A stretch of 64,000 nt of DNA from Haliotis asinina (Eukaryota; Mollusca; Gastropoda; Lepetellida; Haliotidae), in contig NC_090292.1 in the NCBI RefSeq assembly GCF_037392515.1, forward strand, positions 46,985,747-47,049,746, given 5' to 3'. The position numbers and the translations under genes were made by a program. Every line of letters begins with the position of its first letter. The first letter of the stretch is position 1. The notes under the pieces were generated by a model that had not been told where the DNA came from, did not search any database, and saw only the letters and a list, made by a program, of their open reading frames with translations. Below are positions 12,804 through 23,510 of this stretch, one piece after another.

Positions 12804-15800
12804 GTAGGCCAACGAGTGTGTCGACCTTCTAAAGCTAGGTGGAGTCAACATTAAATGAATACAAATGGCCACAGACTGTGAACGTTATATAATGTAATTT
12901 ACGAGGTAGAAAAAGGTTGAAATGCATACATTGTTTCTTATTGTCATTGCTTTTTTCTCAACACATTGCCTCAATATTACGAAACTCTAATGCTGCCACT
13001 TTTAGAATCACTTTTTTTGCTACACTTCTCGTTACTCCGATTATTTTCCGGTTATTTTGATTATTTTCTCCTTGCTTCGAATATTTCATCGTTACGTCCA
13101 GTTTTTGAAAGAATTTCAAATATTTTATCATTACTTCTTGGTTCTGTTAAAAGCTTGAAACTTCGAGTTACAAGGTAGTAAATGCAGTAGTGGGAACAGA
13201 AAACAAGTGCGACGTGTTCGGAGCGTAGGTTATCTAGACCAACCCATTTTGGTCTCGATGTTTCATTTTATATACGTACGTCCCTAGTATGGTGATCTAC
13301 CTTTAGTTGTTGGCGATCTTTAACCTTCTTCAATATTATGTCTTGTCCAAATTGTGCGATTAGTTTTAACCTCATGCTAGTTTTAAATTCGAATTGTCAT
13401 ACTCTAGTTGTTTTTACCGTACTTTGACGACGGGTTTCATAATATATATATATATAATCATAATATATATAATCATATATAATCATATAATCATGTTTCT
13501 TACTCGTCACGGTATGACTAAAATACTACCGATTTGACGTTACATTATAACTCACTCACTCACTAATGTGTGTAATACAAACAATTATATTAGGGATCTC
13601 AAACTATGACTGTTTCTTTAACGACGTTTATCCCAATGTAAACAAAATTCTGACATTTAAATATTCAATCCGTGGACCCTGGTATGTTGATCTACCTTGA
13701 ATTTTGGCGATCTATACCCCATTTCCATATTGTATCGTTCTCTATAGTTAAACTGTTTTAGATTTAATTACTAGTTTTAAATGTCTGTCTGCGATAATAT
13801 ATTGCTTTACTCTCCATGGTTGACAGATATTTTACCATTCCCTGTTGTGCATAATATTAATGGTTCTCGTCACGATATGTCTGAAATATTGCCAAAAGTG
13901 ACGTTAAATATTAGCTGACTAACTCACTCACTCACTAAATGTTCAGTTGGCTTGGTTAAATTATGAGAATTCTTTATTTCACTTTAAAATTGTCTTTACC
14001 AGTTTGCTTACAATGAATTTCATCGGTTCGTTTTCACTGCAGACAAATATGAAAACTTGTTACATTTTCCCTTTATTATCTGTTTTCTCCTTGGCTTCAT
14101 CATTAAAGGTTTCAACATTCCTTGTAGTCTCTCTGTTCAGTAACCTGTGATGAAGTAAGACATACTGAAGACGCCGACAGTAGCAACTTTACTTCGCTCC
14201 CTTCGCATAGACACTGCCCAGGTCACTTCCGGTGTCGCAGAGGAGAATCGTGGGAAATCGTGAAGGTAGCGTGCGTCCCACACATCAGCTTCTACAGGGA
14301 TCCTTTGCCAAACAAGGTCAGTTTTATATCCTTAGTTTGGTTATTGTACTTCATGTACTTACCTGTAAATACATGCGCTAGTTTTGTATTAACTTTAACC
14401 ATATGCATGGTATATGTATCTTCAATCATGAGTCCTTAGTATGGTGACCTACCTTCTGTTGCTAGTGATGTCTTGTCCGAATTTTAAATTGTTTTGTCCA
14501 AATAGTGCTACTAGTTCTAACTGTAACTGTGATATTCTAGTTGTTTTACTGCCCTTTGACGACAGGATTTTATAATGCATACATTGTTCATTTCAATATC
14601 AAGCATGTTCTCGTCACGATATGACTGAATATTGCCTATGTGACGTTAGGCCGATCTAACTCACTCGCTCACTCACTCATTCAATGGTGAACTATTCTTG
14701 GGTGCCGTAGTTGTCTTTACATAGCAACTATGATCTCTTCATGGGGTATTAAGCGTGTACACCTATCACAAACTATTGGTGTATGATGTTCATGTGTAGT
14801 TTTTGGCCTGCTCTTGTTTCCTTCCAGCACGGGTTCTTCATGGATTTGGGATTCAATCTCCAGTCTGGGATGCGAGTCACTTGGGAGCTGGCGCAAATGA
14901 ATCGCGAATGGCCTCCACCAAGGTAAGTCTCACAGAACACCTTTTCTAGGATGTAACAGGAGAGAATGATGTGGGTAGCTGTATTGGTAAAGCTGTTGCT
15001 TGCTGCACCTCTTCATAGTCTGGGCCTCGGGGACCTGATCATTGAGCTAATACACCTCGTCGTCGTCTACTTGACCAGATCAGCCCTGTATCTGTTTACA
15101 CAAGTAAGGGAGTCGCACTTCGCACTGGCAAGATTACAGGCATATAGCCACGAGTAAGTGAGTTGATATTTAACATTGTATCGGCAATATCGTTTGGAGA
15201 ACATATTTGACATCGAAACGGAAGATGTATAATAATATTATTATATTAATAATAAAACTTTAATTAGAATTCATTAAATACATCAATTTCCTTTAAAAAC
15301 AACTTTGAAATGAGAATTAACCTTACCAAATCCGCAGCCATGTTATAAAACAAACCATGTTTATAAAACGATCCACAATACTGCAAATTTATGGTGTATC
15401 CACCATTTCGAGATATATTGATATTGATGTACACATTCACTTGATATATATTCACATTTTCCAGACCCAACATATTCCTCGGAAAACCAGACTTCGATCT
15501 GCGCATATACATGGTGTCTCTAAGATTATGGAACAGAGATCCTGTTGTAGTATTCAACACCCGTCTGAAAGGCAGATACGGCACTGAAAAGCGTTCTCCC
15601 GGACGGAAACCCCAAAACAATGGCCATTTCGTTGTTGACGTCAAAATTGGCATCGGCATATTTCAGGTGAATTGTACAGAGTATAAGCATGAGGGAATTC
15701 GAGTATATGGCTCCGATGAGTGGATGAGTGACAGAGTGGGTGAGTGAGTGACAAATAGTGGGACTGTAAAAAGTATTTGTTCAAAGAAGTCTAATGCCTG

Positions 15801-16006
15801 AAACACCTGGTGTCTCGAAACCTGCCCACAAAGTAATACTGTTTACGCATGAAATGTTTTGGTGTTCTTTCTGTTCACAGATAGAACTCGATGGCTCCTT
15901 TCTGACGTCCAACGTCATGCGAGCCCCCTTGGCAAGGGTGAGATTTGTAGGAGTGCACAAAGTTACAGCTTTGCCCAAGATTCAGGTCGGATTTGACAAG
16001 TGCTGA
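12655..16006 (+). CDS. Gene A: spliced PAN-like plus Cys-linker plus galectin protein
   Basis: Five exons can be joined: 12655-12803, 14141-14316, 14828-14922, 15465-15666 and 15881-16006. Every intron has GT..AG ends and phases of 1, 0, 2 and 0, giving one open frame to a TGA at 16004. The product starts with a PAN/apple-like Cys pattern, C-x4-C-x5-C-x10-C with QSFEYN in the middle. A linker with GESWEIV and paired cysteines follows, then a galectin fold. In the galectin part the NTRLKGRYGTEKR stretch matches the conserved N..WG.E.R core, with Tyr for Trp. The upstream HxNxR motif is changed (Met, Ser, Arg retained). The exon with start codon and signal peptide was not found. A polyadenylation signal AATAAA lies at 16268-16273. 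Inferred role: secreted lectin-like protein; sugar binding is uncertain. Confidence 0.75.
13275..13565 (+). repeat. SINE-like family 2 copy (TGGTGATCTACC family)
   Basis: This lies in intron 1 of gene A. It begins around GTCCCTAGTATGGTGATC and ends with GACGTTACATTATAACTCACTCACTCAC. The middle carries an AT-rich simple tract (13440-13490). It matches the same family at 13676, 14429, 25673 and 49148 (plus strand) and at 26385, 27985 and 57842 (minus strand). Confidence 0.8.
13676..13937 (+). repeat. SINE-like family 2 copy
   Basis: This is a second copy in intron 1 of gene A, about 110 bp after the first. It has GGTATGTTGATCTACCTTG at the start and GACGTTAAATATTAGCTGACT plus CTCA units at the end. 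Confidence 0.75.
14141..14316 (+). CDS. Gene A exon, Cys-rich linker
   Basis: The acceptor CTCTCTGTTCAG ends at 14140 and the donor is AAG|GTCAGT. The reading begins in phase 1 and yields TCDEVRHTED at the start and CRRGESWEIVKVACV near the end. The same C..G.SW..V.V.CV signature occurs in gene B exon 2, which supports both as real exons. Confidence 0.75.
14429..14682 (+). repeat. SINE-like family 2 copy
   Basis: This lies in intron 2 of gene A. GTCCTTAGTATGGTGACC opens it and ACTCACTCGCTCACTCACTC closes it. It is shorter and more diverged than the copy at 49148. Confidence 0.75.
14828..14922 (+). CDS. Gene A exon, galectin N-terminal strands
   Basis: The acceptor TTTCCTTCCAG ends at 14827 and the donor is CCAAG|GTAAGT, a near-consensus site. 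The 95-bp exon encodes a galectin-like first sheet with LGFNLQSGMRVTWEL, equivalent to the usual L.PGM.I.V.G stretch. Gene B has a 92-bp counterpart at 56982. Confidence 0.8.
15465..15666 (+). CDS. Gene A exon, galectin carbohydrate-recognition core
   Basis: The acceptor CACATTTTCCAG ends at 15464 and the donor is TTTCAG|GTGAAT. The 202-bp exon carries DFDLRI, VVVFNTRLKGRYGTEKR and HFVVDVKIGIGIFQ, the central galectin strands. Of the eight classical sugar contacts, Arg of HxNxR, Val-Asn, Glu and the second Arg are kept. His and Asn of HxNxR are replaced and Trp is Tyr. Confidence 0.85.
15881..16006 (+). CDS. Gene A last exon, galectin C-terminal strands and stop
   Basis: The acceptor TTCTGTTCACAG ends at 15880. 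The exon reads IELDGSFLTSNVMRAPLARV and ends KIQVGFDKC followed by TGA. This corresponds to the galectin NG-H..F.HR..P and final I..L.I.G.V strands. Part of it shows as a continuous open frame from 15794, but the upstream part of that frame is intron. Confidence 0.8.
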   Translation: MELDGSFLTSNVMRAPLARVRFVGVHKVTALPKIQVGFDKC

Positions 16007-16309
16007 TCAATACACCATGTGCCACATTTGTTTTGACATGTCGTGTGCTACGTGTGACTGTCGGTATTAATTGTGTTTCCTGTGACCTCACATTATGCCG
16101 CGTTGTTAACCAATGTGAAGTGTTATGCATGAAACGCTATGACTTTCGACCTCTGGTTATCTGGTAGCTCCCTCCATGAGATTATGTTCTTTAATGTGAA
16201 CGAGAAATATGTACGTAATTTCAGGAATTCAGGAAGGTTTTGACGCTGTGAAAATTACTAGTATGGTAATAAACTATTCTGACAACAAACTGATTTAATA
16301 ATAAATAAT

Positions 16310-18805
16310 ACAAAAAAATTTGGACTGAAAGAAAGAAAAAATGGGAAAAGAGAAACAAATTTATCAAAGAAAATAAACTATATAGAAATAATGAAAAACA
16401 ATTTTACAGGCAACTCAAGACAAGTGGCGTTGATGAGCATGATAAACGGCCTCCCATGGCTGCCAATGATAGGTTCTGGAAACAGTTGTGGTCTGTACCC
16501 GGCAACTGTAACCTGGATGCACCATGGGTCCGTAATTATGACCATGCAATGCATGAGAAATTAAGGTCGTTTGTCTGTTACCAGATTGCCTGAAGACTGT
16601 TATAAAGAAGTCCAAATCTAATACAGCTCTAGGGCCTGATGGCATTCGAAACCGGTATTGGAAACTGTTTCCCTCTGTCCAAGCACCACTCCTTCACTGT
16701 TTCAATTCTCTTGTGGATACAGGTGGTGTTCCTCCATGGTTCGCACGATACTTCTCCCAAAAAAGAGACTTGACTGATCCCAAAAACTTCCGCTGTAACA
16801 CATGTCTAAATACTCAATACAAATTATTCACAGGGTGTTTGACGAACCTCGTGTCATCATATTGCTCATCCAGTGAGATAATTTACAGAGAGCAGAAGGG
16901 GGCGAGGAAGGGATGTTGGGGGTGCAAGGATCAACTTCTTGTACAGAAAATGATTTTGGAAGAGGCTAATACGTATCATCGCAACCTCTCCATGTGCTGG
17001 ATAGACTACAAAAAAGCATATGACTCTGACCCTGACGAATGGATTCTGAAGTCTCTCCAGTGTATTGACCTCCCTAAGCGACTACTTGATTTACTCAAGT
17101 CTTTAATGAGTTGCCGGTCGACTCAACTTGAGATGTACTTGCAAGGGCAGGTGCAGACTTCAGAATCTATTCCAATCAGAAGGGGAATTTTCCAGGGGGA
17201 CTCCGTTAGTCCTTTGCTTTTTTGTCTGTCTCTAAATCATTTGAGTTTTCTGCTCAATAGGGAGGAGGGTTACCATCCGGGGCCTCCTCAGCACAGATCC
17301 CCAACACCTGTTACTCATCTCCTCTACATGGATGACATCGAGCTCTTTGCCAAAGGAGATACCAATTTGAAAGAACAGGTTCTCCTTGTCGAGTCGTTTT
17401 CTAATGATATTGGCATGACATTTGGACTCGACAAATGTACGAGTAATACTCTTCATTTGAAACGTGGCAAGGTAACTAATGATGGATCGGTCAAATTACA
17501 AGGGGGAGGAGTTATTGAGCATCTTGTGGAAGATCAGGCCTACACCTATCTTGGAATGCAAGCTTCAGAATGCCCAGATTCAAGATAAACTTCTGGCCGA
17601 GTATAAATCTCGTTTTTAAAGAAAATCTGGAGCTCAGAGCTAAATGCTCGAAACAAGGTCAAAGCCACCAATACTTTAGCTGTGCCAGTCCTCTCCTATT
17701 CCTTTGGAGTAGTTGATTGGACAAAACAAGACATCCAGGGTCTTGAAGGCCTGACTAGAAGGGTCATGTCTGAAAACAGAGCGCACCACCCTCTCTTAAT
17801 CGTTTATATATGCCAATCACTTCTGGAGGACGGGGTTTGATTAATGTGGAAGCTCTTCATGACATAATTTTATTGTGTACTTTTGCTCATATTTATCGGA
17901 TGATCCTCTGGTGATGCACGTCAAGACTGACGATGAAAGCAAGGAATTCCACAGCTATTTTAAGCGTGCCAAGGTTGTCGGACACAACCTTAAATTTGAA
18001 GTTGATTTTGCCGGTGGCGATGTACTGCTGGACGGTACAGTGATGGGAGTAAACCAGGTCAAGTCATTCACCAAGTCTGCCCAGAGTCCTTTGTTTGTGG
18101 AGAAGCTTTCTGAGAAGCCAGTGCATCGCGTGTACATGCAGTGTGTGGAACAGAACAGCAATCCAACCGACTCCTTTGCCTGGATGAAGTCACCTGGTCT
18201 CAAATGTGAAACTGAGGGCTCTCTCTTTGCTGCTCAAGACCAGTCACTTCCCACTCGCAATCGCCAGAATGTGATTCTTAAAGAAAATATCAATATGAAA
18301 TGTCGTCTTTGCAATGAATTCACAGAGACAGTCCAACACCTTGTCAGTGGATGCCCTTCCTTGGCACAAACAGCTTATCTTAAAAGACATGATGGCATGG
18401 CTCGCTGCTTTTACTATCGTCTCCGCCATGCCTGTGGCTTTGACCCCGAGGTCCATCCATGGTACGACCCTGAACATGTCCAGGGCGTCCTGGAAAATGA
18501 TGCTTTCAAACTTCTATGAAATAGGCCAATATACAGCCTAAGACGAATTCCAGCCAACAAACCTGATCTTGTCCTTTTTGATAAAACTAAAAATGAAATT
18601 ATTTATATCATTAAATTTTCTGTCCCTTTTGACAGCAATGTGATTGGCAAGATTCAGGAAAAGCATGATAAATATGCGGACCTCACCTTTGAAATATCTC
18701 GCTTGCATCCCAAGTACACTGGCGGCAGGCTCCCTATTGTTCTCAGTGCCCTTGGTTTGGTACCTCCTGATCTCTTGGCACGAGGAAGACCTGTTCAAGA
18801 ATAAA
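16310..18805 (+). pseudogene. LINE with restriction-like endonuclease (R2/R4/NeSL-type), broken
   Basis: An open frame at 16713-17588 carries RT motifs in order. They are DLTDPKNF..TCLNTQYK (motif 1-2 area), WIDYKKAYDS (motif A), GIFQGDSVSPLLFCLSLN (motif B) and YMDD at 17325-17336 (motif C). Upstream pieces at 16410-16700 (ALGPDGIRNRYWK) are in other frames. Downstream, 18290-18520 gives a CxxC..H..C zinc finger (CRLCNEFTETVQHLVSGC). About 18560-18640 gives KPDLVLFDKTKNE and SVPFDSN, the PD..D pattern of the restriction-like endonuclease. The last residues ARGRPVQE are followed by a stop near 18803. Several frameshifts and a damaged stretch near 17590-17870 make it inactive. YMDD and the C-terminal endonuclease set it apart from the other LINEs here. 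Exact clade is not decided. Confidence 0.85.
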
Positions 18806-18959
18806 ACTTTCAGACATCAAATAAATTCGCTGAGAGGTGACAGACACAAGATACATGGACTGACGGTGTGGAAGATCTCCCTGTCACTGATTGGCGGAAA
18901 ACAATTGATCGCCATCACCAGTGTCCACGGGTATTGTTATATTAGAGAAAAAAAACTAA

Positions 18960-19490
18960 GTACATGGCAACAGCATGGCAAAAATCGGTCACAGCCCACG
19001 CAGGTACTGGAAAGATGTGGCCACGGAAACTCACCAAAGCCACTTGTGTCTCGAGAGAATTCACAAATTGTCGTCAAAAAAAGGTTCTCTGGCAAGTGTA
19101 TGTTCCGGTGCCTCGGACCATTCCGACAAGAATCACAGTGACAAAGAATCACGTCCATCAAGTTGACCATCTGTTTCTGTGTGACATAAAACCTACAAGT
19201 AAGGCCTCACCATCGTGGATGACACCAAGTCCTTACACTGAAACTGAACTGTTGATGACCAAACAAAGTCGCCAAAGCCTTTGAATGTATCTACAAACGC
19301 AGTCGTTTAATCTCTCGTGGCATCTTGCAAATAAATACTGAATGAAATCATGGACATCGTGTCACAGTTGCTGGCCAAACACGATGTTCAGGTGAGATGC
19401 GGCATATCTGGAGCCTACCGAAGCCAAGCCATCATCGAGAATCAGTTGCACCTTAGTCTGTTTAAAGACGGCCTGTCAAGAGGGTTCATC
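18960..19490 (+). pseudogene. Remnant of a Polinton/Maverick-type integrase
   Basis: Short blocks in changing frames match the order seen in Polinton integrases. VLWQVYVPVPRTIP lies near 19085-19125 and NHVHQVDHLFL near 19145-19180. VAKAFECIYKRSRL follows near 19270-19305. LLAKHDVQVRC then lies near 19365-19400 and SQAIIENQLHLSLF near 19420-19465. The catalytic Asp/Glu context is partly recognisable but interrupted by stops and frameshifts, and no capsid, polymerase B or ATPase gene is seen nearby. The call is from memory of the family and could be an integrase of a related transposon. Confidence 0.6.
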
Positions 19491-20321
19491 ACAGAGTAAT
19501 TACAAAGTATCCCTCACAATACTGCATTACTCCCTTCTTAAAGAATAGAACTATTTTTTATCATCACGTGGAGACTGATCGAGAAAGGGTTGTTCAGATG
19601 TGTCGGGATGAATGTCGATGGACGCAACATCTACTTGCACTACGTCGAGTGAGACTTTGAGGGAAAATCACGACCCTGTATGATAGTTTATGTGTGTGCA
19701 GCATTGAACGGTTACTACATATACTATAGTCGATGATAGTCTTGAAACCTGAGAACACACCATCCAGTACTGCCCCAACAGATTAGCCGGTTTCAATGAG
19801 TTTATGTCAGCACCCACCCATGACATTGTCACTAAGTACTATGGCTAGATTTAGGAAAACGAAGAAAAAAATGTTCTCCATAGGATTCGAACGCCAAAAC
19901 GCTGGCTGTGATGTTGTCTCGTTATCAGGTTTGGCAGCCATCTTGCTTCCCCTAGCAACTTCGGTCTCCTGCCATGAGTCCCATTATTAGGTGTTGGCCA
20001 GCTGTGTGGATCCTCACTTGCAGAAGTTTCCGACGCTAGTCTGACTCAACTCATCTTGACACCACTCACTTACTTACAACTCCAATGCTGTACCATCACA
20101 CTGTCCGGACAGCTGATACACTCAATGTGAGTGTTAAGGGTCTAGGCTGGTGAGGTAAACCTGGACAATGAACGATGTCTCCACGTTGCTCAAGGATGAA
20201 CAAAATGGCGCTATTCTTTTAGAGGCCTTATTTGAAAAAGAAAAAGAAAAAAAAAGACACTTAGAAGGGGAAGCATTAGAACCATCACCATGTATACTAC
20301 TAATTGTCTTCCTTCGTTGAT
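19491..20321. other. No recognisable gene
   Basis: Mixed intergenic sequence with an A-rich run near 20235-20255. It may include decayed flank of the integrase element, but no motif is convincing. Confidence 0.4.
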
Positions 20322-20567
20322 GGAGGCCCGTGAAGTTCCCGGGGTAGAATAGGCCCTCAGCAACCCATGCTTGCCATAAAAGGTGACTGTCCTTGTCGTA
20401 AGAGTCGACTAACGGGATCGGGTGGTCAGGCTCGCTGTCTTGGTTGACACAGATCGATGCTCATGTTGTTGATCACTGGATTGTCTGGTCCAGACTCGAT
20501 TATTTGCAGACCGTCCCTCTATAGCTGGAATATTGCTGAGTGCGGCGTAAAACTAAACTCACTCACT
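20322..20567 (+). mobile_element. SINE family 1 copy with target-site duplication
   Basis: The sequence runs from GGAGGCCCGTGAAGTTCCCG to CTCACTCACT. It is flanked by direct repeats CCTTCGTTGAT at 20311-20321 and 20568-20578. It is colinear with copies at 31952 and 54985 but lacks about 25 bp in the middle (the CATCGGTTCCCC part). The 3' tail, ATAGCTGGAATATTGC..ACTCACTCAC, is the likely LINE-recognised end. Confidence 0.9.
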
Positions 20568-20759
20568 CCTTCGTTGATTACTAACGATTAGTTGGGGGGA
20601 GGGGTATTGTTTGATGATTATTTGTGACTAGTTTGCTTTTCTTTTTTGTTTTGTTTTCTGCCTCTCGTGTCAATATGTGCTTTGTACAATATAATTCAGA
20701 TCCTCATCTGTTACCAGGTGTGGCGGTCTTGCTGTAAGATGGAGTGTTGACATACTGAC

Positions 20760-21150
20760 AAGTACGGTTCTGAACAGCAAGCATGATAGGATACGTTATA
20801 TCATATTATTATAGCAGTGTTTATACAAATGAACCGATGATAAGATAAGCATGATAAGATGGGTTAAATGTATCTAACTGTAACATTGTTTAAAGTTTGT
20901 TACATGATTCTGAACCGCATGCACAAAATGTTACATTTTCTTATTGCAGCATTGTTTGTTTAAGTTTCTGACATGGTTGTGACCCGCAAGCATGAAAAGA
21001 TAGGTTACATGTATCTTAATGACGCACAGTTTATTTTTGTGTTGGTTGTAAAGTTAGTTACATGGCTGTGAACCGCACGCACGAAATTAAAGGATGGTTT
21101 ATATGAATCGTACTGCAGCATTGTTTGTTTAAAGTTCATTTCACAGTTCT
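20760..21150. repeat. Degenerate tandem repeat with a GAACCGCAxGCA core
   Basis: Related segments start near 20767, 20905, 20970 and 21065. Each contains a CTGAACCGCAAGCATGA-like core and, when complete, GCAGCATTGTTTGTTTAAAG. Spacing is irregular (about 65-135 bp), so this is an old, eroded array. Confidence 0.6.
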
Positions 21151-21711
21151 CGGTCATGAGAGTTGACCTTTTCAGTGTAAGGGTGTATGTAAATTTCGGT
21201 GAGTAAATGTCATGGTGAGAGTGTCACAATGTGTTTATTCTGCATCTGGACTGGATTTGTTAGGGAACTGACGTCTTGACTAACACAATGTCTGTGGGTT
21301 CATGAAGCGCTCGTTCAATAACACGAGCGTGTGCAGCTCATCGGGAGATCGGTTTTCCTGGCATTTTGCTGCCAGATTGCTTTAAGTACCGTTATATAGT
21401 ATGATCATTTAATAACTACCTCTGATCAAACCTATCACCATAGACGTGGCCATACATGTTTATTGACATCTTCGTGAATGAAGACACATAGCAGTGGGTA
21501 TATTGATCACATGGAGAAGAAGAACCTGTATAAAGAACCTTGACTAAGTGTGTTAGTTATCCGTGTCAAACGGTAGCCGTATTGCGATGTTGGTTTCACA
21601 CAGGAAAGATTCAAACATGGAATCGTGACTTTCCTTAGCATATAGTTTTGTGGTGTAGTGTAGGAGTATAAATTAACATAAAACAGTGTGATATATGCAT
21701 TCAAACATGGC
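21151..21711. other. No recognisable gene
   Basis: Unique sequence with short frames only. Confidence 0.4.
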
Positions 21712-21833
21712 TATGTAGTGCAGTGTAGTGTAGTGTAGTGTAGTGTAGTGTAGTGTAGTGTAGTGTAGTGTAGTGTAGTGTAGTGTAGTGTAGTGTAGTG
21801 TAGCGTAGCGTAGCGTAGTGTAGTGTAGTGTAG
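21712..21833. repeat. (GTGTA)n pentanucleotide microsatellite
   Basis: About 24 units of TAGTG, with a patch of TAGCG variants near 21803-21818. Repetitive Leu-His-Tyr-Thr open frames on the minus strand come from the repeat. Confidence 0.95.
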
Positions 21834-21888
21834 AAGGGTGCCTTAAGTAAACAGACTTTGTGAATTGTGGTGCAGTATATGTACAGCA

Positions 21889-21919
21889 AACACACACACA
21901 CACACATACATACATACAT
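21889..21919. repeat. CA/CATA microsatellite
   Basis: CACACA units pass into CATACATACATA. Confidence 0.9.
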
Positions 21920-22429
21920 TGTGATTTGCAGTGTAGTGTGTTTATATATGAACACAGCTTTGTAATGAAGTGTGCGAGTGGACATTAGGGGATAGAGTAG
22001 AGTAGGGAGTCAAAGCAAATAGATGTTTAGTGTATGTAATATATGCGTGTGAGTTACAGTAATAAAAGAATATTTAGATGTGTACATATATATACTCACC
22101 AGTATTGAAACGCACCAAATTACTTAAAGGACCACTAAACTCAATTTTTGGTACTCTTTTTATCACTGCATATGAAAGACTTTTGGTTAGTCATAGACGA
22201 AACATCATTTTCTTTTTAAAAAACTTGTGGTTAATTGATACCAAGCGCTTAAAAGTTGCTAAAAAGACGTCTGCTTCTCTCTCGCCCGCAAACGAAACCG
22301 CAGACAGGTTACGTAACTCTGTCGCCAGAGCCTTACAGTGACGGCATAGAAGGAACGGTTTTCTGTTAAATGTATAGAAAATGTGTAGGAAGCTCGTCAT
22401 TTTGCTGGTTTCTCGACGTCACCAAAGAC

Positions 22430-22540
22430 ATGCCGGATTGTTGTGTTGTCGGCAGTTGTTCCCTGGGGTCGGGTGATGGTGTCACTATGCACAGATTTCC
22501 ACCAGACTCCGTAGTTTGGTTGTTAGTGTGTGCGAATTGA
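22430..22540 (+). pseudogene. Short THAP-like N-terminus, probable remnant
   Basis: An ATG at 22430 opens a 36-residue frame with MPDCCVVGSC and MHRFPPDS. This resembles the start of THAP zinc fingers (M-P-x-C-x-V-x-G-C and HRFP before a Trp). The frame stops at 22538, before the remaining zinc ligands and the AVPTIF-like part, so it is either one exon of a gene, or a fragment of a P-element-type transposase. The latter is plausible because THAP domains occur in those transposases. Neither was confirmed. Confidence 0.4.
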
Positions 22541-22619
22541 GCTTTGTGGAAGCCTGTGGTGTATTCGTAATCGGATGGTTCGCCCCCCACCACGCTTCCA
22601 GGATAGAAAATGGAGTTTC

Positions 22620-23510
22620 ATCGAGTTTACAAAATCAAAACTGCTTACTACACATTGCTGACCAAAAGGACTTTGCATGGATATAACACTTTCTTCCTCG
22701 GAAACGAGATTGTGGTCGAAGTGACAATGTTATCGTAAGTAATATTATATTGACCCCTTATTTGACCGATTCCAAGAGTGAAATTGTTATGTTATAAGCA
22801 ATGTCATGTAAAATCCTAATGTCCATCAAGAAAATACACATTTTACTACCAGTAGAAAGTAATTTTGATTTTGTAGGTCGGTGAACACAAACTTAAATAG
22901 TATTCATCCTCAGACAGGGTGCCGCCATTTTTGAAAATCGTGAAGTCACGGGCTAAAGTCCGTTAGAATTATTGAGATTATGATTTGTTCTCATCAAGTT
23001 AGAAAAACAAAACTACTCTTTGCTGGTAGCTAAATATGCATTCGAATCATGGCCAAAAGGATTTTGCATGACACAACTGTTAACATAAGGACTTCTTCAA
23101 AGGAAGCAAGGTGGCGGTCGAAGTGACATTTATATTGCAAGCAATGTTATATTGACCTCCACCTCACTTCCACGAGTGAAATTGATATTTTATAAGCAAT
23201 GTCTTGCAAAATCCTATTGTCTATCAATAAAATACATATTTTATTACCGGTAGAAAGTAATTGTCATTTTGTAAGTCGGTGAAAACAAACTTAAATAGCA
23301 TTCATCCCAAGACCGGGCGCCGCCATTTGTGAAAATCGTGAAGTCAAATCCATTTGAATAAATGAGATTATGTATGGTTTGTTCTCATCAAGTTAGAAAA
23401 TCAAAACTACATAAATATGTATTTGAATCATTACCAAAAGGAGTTTGCATGACACAACCTGTGACATAACCTAAGCGAGGTCGGGGTCGAAGTGAAAATA
23501 CTGCGCGATA
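22620..23510. repeat. 394-bp tandem repeat, about 2.3 copies
   Basis: Copy 1 runs from about 22620, copy 2 from about 23000 and a partial copy 3 from about 23395 to 23510. TTCTCATCAAGTTAGAAAA recurs at 22988 and 23382 (394 bp apart). Shared blocks include CCAAAAGGA.TTTGCATG, GGTCGAAGTGACA and GTGCCGCCATTT-like segments. Copies differ by many substitutions, so the duplication is not recent. Confidence 0.85.

Noticed and set aside
14966..15157. A 63-codon hydrophobic frame between galectin exons
   Set aside because: It lies wholly within intron 3 of gene A and has no supporting splice sites or family match.
21673..21985. Minus-strand frames rich in Leu-His-Tyr-Thr
   Set aside because: They are translations of the (GTGTA)n microsatellite.
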